Assembly: GCA_012514915.1 (NCBI GenBank)
Contig: JAAYZJ010000150.1
Coordinates: 1-11,217 of the forward strand
Length of the DNA: 11,217 nucleotides
Direction of reading: 5' to 3'
DNA from: Lentisphaerota bacterium
GTDB lineage: Bacteria; Verrucomicrobiota; Kiritimatiellia; RFP12; JAAYLN01
Below, one piece after another: positions 1 through 5,044 of the stretch. A program made the translations under genes and the position numbers. The notes beneath the pieces are model-generated. The model did no database searches, was not told the origin of the DNA, and was given only the letters and a program-made list of their open reading frames with translations. Each line of letters opens with the position of its first letter. Within the stretch, counting starts at the first letter, position 1.

Positions 1-529
1 CCATCACCTCGTACAGGCTGCGCCCGGCGGCCAGGTGGGGGATGGCGCGGATCAGGTCGGGATGGACGAGCGAGCGGACGCCGTGGCAGGGTCTCTTCAG
101 ACAGGGATACAGGTGGTCGAAGCGCTTCCCCTCCCGGCGCATCATCCGGGCATACTGGTTGTCATGCCCGGGGAACACGCGCTTGATCTCGGCCTCCATG
201 GCGGCGGGGTCGCCCGAGGCGTCGAGCGCGCGCTCCTTGAACTGCAGCCGGTACATCGGCGCGAGGCGGCTGATGGCCAGCTCGCGGTCGAGATCGGCCC
301 CTGCGTCGGCGAACGACTCGGCCAGCACATCCTTGAGCATCAGGAACGTGGGCCCGGTATCGAAGACATACGGCCCCAGCCGGATCTCGGCATTGCGCCC
401 GCCGAGCCGGTCCTGTGCCTCGAACACGGACACCCGGCACCCGCGTCGGGCAAGAATCATGGCGGCCGTCAGACCGCCCGGGCCGGCACCCACGACCACG
501 ACATGCTTCGATGAGGCGTCTTGTGACAT
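1..529 (-). CDS. CrtI/CrtN-family carotenoid desaturase, N-terminal part (runs off the left edge)
   Basis: This gene reads leftward from ATG 529, and only its first 176 codons are in the window. The protein starts MSQDASSKHVVVVGAGPGGL, a Rossmann FAD-binding motif (GxGxxG, residues 16-21). An acidic residue ends the second strand (VSVFEA), followed by the GG of DRLGGRN and then FDTGPTFLMLKD. This order is typical of phytoene and diapophytoene desaturases, which introduce double bonds into a C40 or C30 polyene at the membrane using FAD. The later LxPMYRLQF and PCLKRPC stretches also fit the family. ATG 529 was chosen over ATG 535 because AAGGA lies 8 bases before it but only 2 before the other. 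The neighbouring aldehyde dehydrogenase and second desaturase suggest a C30 pathway (CrtN), but substrate cannot be read from this fragment. The FAD amine-oxidoreductase family is secure; the carotenoid role is likely. Confidence 0.85.
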   Translation of the reverse strand, partial: MSQDASSKHVVVVGAGPGGLTAAMILARRGCRVSVFEAQDRLGGRNAEIRLGPYVFDTGPTFLMLKDVLAESFADAGADLDRELAISRLAPMYRLQFKERALDASGDPAAMEAEIKRVFPGHDNQYARMMRREGKRFDHLYPCLKRPCHGVRSLVHPDLIRAIPHLAAGRSLYEVM

Positions 530-537
530 GATCATGT

Positions 538-542
538 TCCTT
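538..542 (-). promoter_or_regulatory. Ribosome binding site of the partial desaturase
   Basis: The minus strand reads AAGGA here, 8 bases before ATG 529. It decides between two in-frame ATGs, since the upstream one at 535 would be only 2 bases away. Confidence 0.6.
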
Positions 543-543
543 G

Positions 544-561
544 ACTGCGGCGACACGCAGT
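544..561 (-). promoter_or_regulatory. Leader stem-loop just upstream of the desaturase RBS
   Basis: The minus strand reads ACTGCG, a 6-base loop, then CGCAGT: a perfect 6-bp stem at 544-549 with 556-561. If the promoter at 569-597 is right, transcription starts near 562, so this hairpin would sit at the very 5' end of the mRNA. The ribosome binding site follows one base after its 3' arm. Such 5'-terminal stems are known to protect mRNAs from decay or to tune initiation; the role here is inference. Confidence 0.35.
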
Positions 562-568
562 TGAATAC

Positions 569-597
569 GTAATAATTTACCGCACCCGCATGGACAA
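569..597 (-). promoter_or_regulatory. Probable sigma70-type promoter of the partial desaturase
   Basis: The minus strand shows TTGTCC (597-592; 4 of 6 to TTGACA), a 17-base spacer, and TATTAC (574-569; 4 of 6 to TATAAT). The -10 sits in a locally AT-rich patch of an otherwise GC-rich region. The predicted start is near 562, giving a leader of about 33 bases. It implies the desaturase can be transcribed independently of the aldehyde dehydrogenase upstream. Confidence 0.45.
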
Positions 598-609
598 ACC
601 AAGCACATA

Positions 610-628
610 CGCCATCCTGAGAATGGCG
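610..628 (-). terminator. Weak hairpin downstream of the aldehyde dehydrogenase
   Basis: CGCCAT (610-615) and ATGGCG (623-628) form a perfect 6-bp stem with a 7-base loop in the 162-base gap after the aldehyde dehydrogenase stop. The downstream side on the minus strand (TATGTGCTTGGTTTG) has only a loose T content and no run, so an intrinsic terminator is possible but poorly supported. Confidence 0.2.
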
Positions 629-691
629 GGCGTTCGATTGTTCGGGAGTGGGCGGTGGGAGAGATGCATTGGTCAGGGCTGAAGCCGGAAC

Positions 692-2071
692 TCAGCGCAG
701 CAGCAGGGGCAGCGCGCGCTTGATCCAGCGTAGCGGTGTGCGGTCGGGCGGATAGCGCCGCGCGGCGTCGTGGCGGGTGCCGCGCCGCACGATGCTGCGC
801 CGGTGCGAGAAGGTGTCGAATCCGGCGCGCCCGCGGGAGGCGCCCATTCCGCTTGCGCCCAGGCCCCCGAACGGCAGCCGCGGATTGAGCAGGTGCAGTA
901 CGGTGTCGTTGACGCAGGCGCCGCCCGAACGGACGCCTTCCAGAAGCCGTTCCTGGGTGTCGCGGCTTTCGCTGAACACGTACAAGGCCAGCGGCACCGG
1001 CCGCCGCCGCAGATCGTCGATCACCTCGCCGAGTGTCTCATAGGCCAGCACCGGCAGAATGGGCCCGAAGATCTCCTCCTGCATGACCGGCGCGTCGGGC
1101 GGCACATCGGCCAGCAGGGTGGGTGCGAGGTAGCGCGCCCCGCGGTCGCCCGTGCCGCCGCACACGACGCGACCGGCGCCGAGGAGCCCCTGCAGGCGGT
1201 CGAAGTGGCGCGGCGACACGATGCGGCCGTAGTCGGAGCTCTGGCTCGGATCCTCGCCGTAGAAGCGGTGGATGGCCGCGGCCATCGCCTCCAGCAGTGG
1301 TGCAGCGATGCGGCGGTCGGCCCACACGAAGTCGGGGGCGACGCAGGTCTGGCCGGCGTTGAGGAACTTGCCCCAGACGATCCGGCGCGCCGCCACGTCC
1401 AGATTGGCATCGTGGCAGACCACGCACGGCGACTTGCCGCCCAGTTCCAGGGTGCAGGGGGTCAGCGAGGTTGCGGCGGCGGCAAGCACGCGCCGCGCCG
1501 CCGCGCCGCCGCCGGTGAAGAAAATATGGTCGAAGCGCTGGCCCAGAAGGGCGGCGGCCGTTTCGTGGACGCCCAGCACCACCAGCACCCTCTCGGGCGG
1601 AAACGCGGCCCGAACGATGTCTTCAAGCACCGCCGCCGTGCGCGGCGCCAGTTCCGAAGGCTTGATCACGGCCGTGTTGCCGGCGGCAATCGCCGAGACC
1701 AGCGGCGAGACCGCGAGTTGGAAGGGGTAGTTCCAGGGACTGACGATCAGCACGACGCCGCGCGGTTCGGGCACGATGGTCGCGCGTCCCGGCAGCAGCA
1801 ACGGCGGATTCGCCACCCGGACCGGCGTCATCCAGCGCCGCAGGTGGCGCTGGGCGTAGGCGATGTCGGCTAGCACCAGGCCGATCTCCGAGACGATGGC
1901 CTCGCGCGCCGACTTGCCCAGGTCGGCCTGGAGCGCCGCCAGCAGGTCGGGTTCGGCGGCCCGGATGGCGCGCGCCAGCGCGTCCAGCGCGTCGCGCCGC
2001 GAACGGCGCGTGCGCGTGGCTCCGCTGTGGAAAGCGATGCGTAGATTGTGGATCGATTCATCCAGGGGCAT
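692..2071 (-). CDS. Class 3 aldehyde dehydrogenase, probable carotenoid aldehyde dehydrogenase
   Basis: This 459-residue protein would oxidise an aldehyde to a carboxylate with NAD(P)+. It shows the family landmarks: SPWNYPF (catalytic Asn114), VIKPSE (Lys137, cofactor), LELGGKSP (general base Glu209), NAGQTC (nucleophile Cys243) and EEIFGP (332-337). PWNYPF and the compact length are typical of ALDH3-type enzymes. The usual GxxxxG cofactor motif reads FTGGGAAAR, so the second Gly is Ala192. The C-terminus ends in a basic-hydrophobic tail (RWIKRALPLLLR) that could touch the membrane. ATG 2071 is chosen because GGAGG precedes it by 4 bases; the frame stays open further upstream but that stretch is low-complexity and lacks family similarity. 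Between two carotenoid desaturase homologues, it most resembles the enzyme that turns diapocarotenoid aldehydes into acids. The enzyme class is certain; the substrate is inferred. Confidence 0.93.
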   Translation of the reverse strand: MPLDESIHNLRIAFHSGATRTRRSRRDALDALARAIRAAEPDLLAALQADLGKSAREAIVSEIGLVLADIAYAQRHLRRWMTPVRVANPPLLLPGRATIVPEPRGVVLIVSPWNYPFQLAVSPLVSAIAAGNTAVIKPSELAPRTAAVLEDIVRAAFPPERVLVVLGVHETAAALLGQRFDHIFFTGGGAAARRVLAAAATSLTPCTLELGGKSPCVVCHDANLDVAARRIVWGKFLNAGQTCVAPDFVWADRRIAAPLLEAMAAAIHRFYGEDPSQSSDYGRIVSPRHFDRLQGLLGAGRVVCGGTGDRGARYLAPTLLADVPPDAPVMQEEIFGPILPVLAYETLGEVIDDLRRRPVPLALYVFSESRDTQERLLEGVRSGGACVNDTVLHLLNPRLPFGGLGASGMGASRGRAGFDTFSHRRSIVRRGTRHDAARRYPPDRTPLRWIKRALPLLLR

Positions 2072-2153
2072 GGCGCCTCCGATTGTGCTCGTGTTGCGGT
2101 GCATGCCGATTGTATGCTTGATGGCACGCGAACGCACGCGGAAAAGAGGGATC
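2072..2153. promoter_or_regulatory. Divergent control region between the aldehyde dehydrogenase and the second desaturase
   Basis: These 82 bases must hold the start signals of both divergent genes unless they are transcribed from further away. On the minus strand TACAAT (2114-2109; 5 of 6 to TATAAT) is a good -10, predicting a leader of about 31 bases, but no good -35 lies 16-18 bases before it. On the plus strand TATGCT (2113-2118) is the best -10 and overlaps the other one, so the two promoters would compete. An imperfect GCAT-N9-ATGC inverted repeat covers the same spot (2101-2117). The position is strong, the individual boxes weak. Confidence 0.35.
2076..2080 (-). promoter_or_regulatory. 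Ribosome binding site of the aldehyde dehydrogenase
   Basis: GGAGG on the minus strand lies 4 bases before ATG 2071 and fixes that start against the longer open frame running upstream to 2224. Confidence 0.65.
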
Positions 2154-3632
2154 ATGAGCCAACGGAAAAATGGCAAGGTCGTTGTGATCGGCGCGGGGCT
2201 CGGCGGCCTTGCGGCGGCCATCACGCTGGCGCAGGGAGGCTGCCCGGTCGAGGTCTACGAGAAGAACACACAGATCGGCGGCAAGCTCAACACCTTGTCG
2301 CGCGACGGCTACGTTTTCGACCTCGGCCCGTCGATCCTCACGCTGCCGCATCTCTTCGACCCCCTTTTCGGCGGCCGCACGCTCGCGGACTATGTGCCGA
2401 TCCGTCCGCTCCATCCCCATTGGCGCTGCTTCTTCGAAGACGGCGAGCACGTTGACCTCGATGACGATCCCGCCCGCATGGCCGCCGAGGCGCGGCGCCT
2501 GGGCGAGGATCCCGCGGCGGTCGAGGGCTTCCTGCGCTATTCGGCGGCGCTCTATGACCAGGTCGACCGCGGCTATTTCCGTGAAGGGTTGGACACGGCA
2601 GGCGACTTCCTGCGCTTCTACGGCCTGGCGCAGTTTCCGAAATTCGATCTGCTCCGCAGCATGCACGGCGGTGTGTGCCGCCACCTGCGCACGCCACGCT
2701 TCCGCGATGTGTTCGACTTCTTCATCAAGTATGTCGGCTCGTCGGCCCTGCGGGCGCCGGCCTTCATGAACTGTCTGCCGACCATCCAGTTCCGCCACGG
2801 CCTCTGGTATGTCGACGGCGGCATGTACGGGCTGGCCCGCGGGCTGGGAAGGCGCCTCGAAGAACTCGGCGTGCAGGTTCATCTCGGCTGCGCGGTGACG
2901 GCGGTGAACAAGACGGACCGGCGCGTCACGGGCGTCACGCTGGCCGACGGCCGCGCGGTGGCGGCGGACGCGGTGGTGTCGAATCTGGAAGTCATTCCCG
3001 CCTACGCGCGGCTGCTGGGGGAGGATGCGCGCTTCATGCGGGGGCTGCGCCGTTTCGCGCCGTCCTGTTCGGGCCTGGTGATCGACCTCGGTCTCGACTG
3101 TAGCTACCCGCACCTGGCGCACCACAACTTCTTCATGTCGGCCGACCAGCGCCGCCACTTCCGGACGGTGTTCGAGGAGCACCGCCTCCCCGACGACCCC
3201 ACCCTGTACGTCGTGGCGGCGGCGCGCACCGACGCCACCGTCGCCCCGGCGGGATGCGACGGGCTCAAGATCCTGCCGCATATCCCCCCCGTCGACGAGG
3301 CACACCCGCTGGACCACAGGGCCTATCTGGACCTCAAGGAGCGGGTGCTCGACAAGCTCGAGCGGATGGGACTTGCCGATCTGCGCCGGCACATCGTCTG
3401 CGAGCACCTCTGGACGCCGCTCGACATCCGCGAGCAGTACGGCTCCAACCAGGGGTCAATCTACGGCGTCGTTTCAGACCGCTGGCGCAACTTTGCCTTC
3501 AAGGCGCCCAAGCACAGTACGCGCTACGACAACCTCTGGTTCGTGGGCGGATCGGTGAATCCCGGCGGCGGCATGCCGATGGTCGTCCTCGGCGGGCAGC
3601 AGGTCGGGCGCCGCATGCTGGCCGGGGCGTGA
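2154..3632 (+). CDS. CrtI/CrtN-family FAD oxidoreductase (carotenoid desaturase or terminal-methyl oxidase)
   Basis: This complete 492-residue protein belongs to the carotenoid desaturase family. Near the N-terminus it has KVVVIGAGLGGLAAA (GxGxxG, residues 13-18), Glu36 at the end of the second strand, IGGKL (41-45) and FDLGPSI (55-61). The C-terminal FAD motif FVGGSVNPGGGMP lies at 463-475, as expected for the family. The length is normal and no break is visible. Family members either desaturate the polyene or, as with CrtP/CrtNb in C30 pathways, oxidise a terminal methyl to an aldehyde. Paired with an aldehyde dehydrogenase and a second desaturase, the oxidase role is attractive but inferred. 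ATG 2154 follows GAGGG by 3 bases and matches where relatives start; upstream in-frame ATGs at 2103 and 2121 would add an unrelated basic extension. It ends 54 bases before the convergent mtaB. Confidence 0.9.
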   Translation: MSQRKNGKVVVIGAGLGGLAAAITLAQGGCPVEVYEKNTQIGGKLNTLSRDGYVFDLGPSILTLPHLFDPLFGGRTLADYVPIRPLHPHWRCFFEDGEHVDLDDDPARMAAEARRLGEDPAAVEGFLRYSAALYDQVDRGYFREGLDTAGDFLRFYGLAQFPKFDLLRSMHGGVCRHLRTPRFRDVFDFFIKYVGSSALRAPAFMNCLPTIQFRHGLWYVDGGMYGLARGLGRRLEELGVQVHLGCAVTAVNKTDRRVTGVTLADGRAVAADAVVSNLEVIPAYARLLGEDARFMRGLRRFAPSCSGLVIDLGLDCSYPHLAHHNFFMSADQRRHFRTVFEEHRLPDDPTLYVVAAARTDATVAPAGCDGLKILPHIPPVDEAHPLDHRAYLDLKERVLDKLERMGLADLRRHIVCEHLWTPLDIREQYGSNQGSIYGVVSDRWRNFAFKAPKHSTRYDNLWFVGGSVNPGGGMPMVVLGGQQVGRRMLAGA

Positions 3633-3686
3633 GAAGGATCTGGTTTTCAAGCTGGCTGCGTGTGAGCCGGAATCGTCGGGCTTGCC

Positions 3687-4958
3687 TCAACCCGCGAACC
3701 ACTCATCCGCGCCGAGCAGCCTGTCGCCTTCGGTACGGGCGGGGATGAAGGTCGTCAGTTGTCCCGGAGGGGTCTGGCGATCATGGAAGCGGCAGGGCAG
3801 GTAGGTATCGCTCCAGCCATGGACGCACCCGTCCGCGTCACGCCCCTCGATCAGCACCTCGACCGGCCGGCCGACCCAGCCCGCGGCGAACCGGGCGCGC
3901 GAAGCCGCGCCGAGGGCGCGCAATTGTTGCGCGCGCGACCGCGCGACCGCCGTGGGCGGCCGCCCCGGCATGCCGGCCGCGCGGGTGCCGGGCCGAGGAC
4001 TGTACGGGAACACGTGCAGGTTGGCGAAGGGAAAGGTCTGGAGCAACTGGCGCGTCTGTGCGAAAGCCTCCTCGTCCTCGCCGGGAAGGCCGGAGATCAG
4101 GTCGGTGCCCAGGGCGAGTCCCGGGACGGACGCCAGCAACGTGCCCAGCGTCTCGTGCAGATCCGTGCGGGTGTAGCGCCGGCCCATCCGCGAGAGGATG
4201 CCGTCGTCGCCGCTCTGGATGGGGAGGTGGAGGAAGCGGCAGAGGTTGGCGTGGCGGCGCATGCTATCGACCAGTTCGGTCTCGACCGTGCCGGGCTCGA
4301 CCGATCCGAGGCGGATGCGTCCCGCCGTTGCCAGGCGGCAGAGAGCCTCGACGAGTGCGGGGAGGCCGCGTGTCCCGTCGCGGTAGCAGGCTAGGTTGCA
4401 GCCGGTGACGACCAGTTCCCGATGCTCGTTGCCGAGAAGCGCCCGCGCCTCGTCGAGCACCTCCTGCCAGGGACGGCTGACCGGCGCGCCGCGCGCGCGC
4501 GGCACGATGCAGTAGGCGCAGTTGAAGTCGCAGCCGTCCTGCACACGCAGCAGGGCACGCTTGGTGTGAAAATGCGGCGGGGGGGGAGGGGATGCAGGCG
4601 GCGCGACCGGCCGGCGCAGACGCGCCAGCACCTGCGGCACGAGCGTGCCGGCGTCGGTCCTCGGGATCAGCAGGTCGGCGCCGGCGGCCAGCAGCAGGTC
4701 GGCGGCGTGGCAGGCGACGACGCAACCGGAGAGGACGATCAGCGGGCGCCGATCCCGCTGCCGCTGCTTGAGCGCCCGAATGATCCGCAGCGTCTCGCGC
4801 TCGGCCGGTCGCGTGATGGCGCAACTGTGGACGACGCAGACATCGGCATCCGCCGTGTCGCGGGTTCGTTCAAAGCCCACCGCCGCGAAGTCGGCCGCCA
4901 GGCGCGCCTCCTCGGCCTGGTTCAGACGGCAACCGAGGGTCTGGAGGTGGACGTGCAT
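3687..4958 (-). CDS. mtaB: tRNA ms2t6A37 methylthiotransferase MtaB (radical SAM)
   Basis: MtaB adds a methylthio group to N6-threonylcarbamoyladenosine at position 37 of ANN-decoding tRNAs. The 423-residue protein has the N-terminal UPF0004 domain with cluster cysteines Cys10 (TLGCRLNQ), Cys46 (HSCAIT) and Cys79 (LSGC). The radical SAM motif CDFNCAYC follows (Cys143, Cys147, Cys150), then SVEP, HLPIQSGDDGIL and the FPYSPRPGT stretch. A TRAM-like RNA-binding tail starts near VGRPVEVLIEGR. HSCAITRPAERE and the short form favour MtaB over MiaB or RimO. ATG 4958 is chosen because the family begins a few residues before TLGC; a GTG at 5039 would add 27 unrelated residues. No clear ribosome binding site precedes it. 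A proline run (SPPPPPH, 123-129) links the two domains and is encoded by a run of eight C bases. It is third in the metG-ilvD-mtaB order. Confidence 0.88.
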   Translation of the reverse strand: MHVHLQTLGCRLNQAEEARLAADFAAVGFERTRDTADADVCVVHSCAITRPAERETLRIIRALKQRQRDRRPLIVLSGCVVACHAADLLLAAGADLLIPRTDAGTLVPQVLARLRRPVAPPASPPPPPHFHTKRALLRVQDGCDFNCAYCIVPRARGAPVSRPWQEVLDEARALLGNEHRELVVTGCNLACYRDGTRGLPALVEALCRLATAGRIRLGSVEPGTVETELVDSMRRHANLCRFLHLPIQSGDDGILSRMGRRYTRTDLHETLGTLLASVPGLALGTDLISGLPGEDEEAFAQTRQLLQTFPFANLHVFPYSPRPGTRAAGMPGRPPTAVARSRAQQLRALGAASRARFAAGWVGRPVEVLIEGRDADGCVHGWSDTYLPCRFHDRQTPPGQLTTFIPARTEGDRLLGADEWFAG

Positions 4959-4967
4959 GTTGGGATA

Positions 4968-5044
4968 CGGGAGTCGGGAGACGTCGACTGCAATCGACTG
5001 CAATCGATAGCATTCGTTAGCCAGCGATGCCTCCCACACTCCCG
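4968..5044. repeat. Imperfect long inverted repeat filling the ilvD-mtaB spacer
   Basis: Outer arms CGGGAGT (4968-4974) and ACTCCCG (5038-5044) pair over 7 bp. After a 1x2 internal loop GGGAG (4976-4980) pairs with CTCCC (5031-5035). After one mismatch CGTCG (4982-4986) pairs with CGATG (5025-5029), with one G-T that becomes A-C in the minus-strand RNA. The right arm ends at the base next to the ilvD stop codon; the left arm ends 9 bases before the mtaB ATG. The centre holds a 10-base tandem repeat. It could be an attenuator, a processing signal or a small repeat element. The pairing is seen; the role is unknown. Confidence 0.45.
4984..5007. repeat. 10-bp tandem repeat with TCGA at helical spacing
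   Basis: The unit TCGACTGCAA occurs twice exactly (4984-4993, 4994-5003) and begins a third time as TCGA (5004-5007). The palindrome TCGA therefore recurs every 10 bases, on one face of the helix. ATCGA (4993-4997) and TCGAT (5004-5008) also form a 5-bp stem at the tip of the larger inverted repeat. Confidence 0.5.

Noticed and set aside
770..1873. Plus-strand open frame of about 367 codons opposite the aldehyde dehydrogenase
   Set aside because: It lies wholly over a gene whose catalytic motifs are intact, and its composition is typical of an antisense shadow.
2072..2224. N-terminal extension of the aldehyde dehydrogenase to 2224
   Set aside because: The added 51 residues show no family similarity and overlap the divergent gene; ATG 2071 has GGAGG and matches the family start.
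2058..3407. Long open frame of about 449 codons antisense to the plus-strand desaturase
   Set aside because: It is antisense to a clear FAD oxidoreductase. Its product is rich in Arg, His and Val with no domain, as expected from the complement of GC-rich codons.
3652..3670. Hairpin CTGGCT-N7-AGCCGG between the convergent desaturase and mtaB genes as a bidirectional terminator
   Set aside because: There are only six pairs including a G-T wobble and no T-run on either side, so it is too weak to call in a GC-rich sequence.
4959..5044. A separate promoter for mtaB in the ilvD-mtaB gap
   Set aside because: TTGCAG occurs, but no acceptable -10 lies 16-18 bases downstream on the minus strand; co-transcription with ilvD remains the simpler reading.
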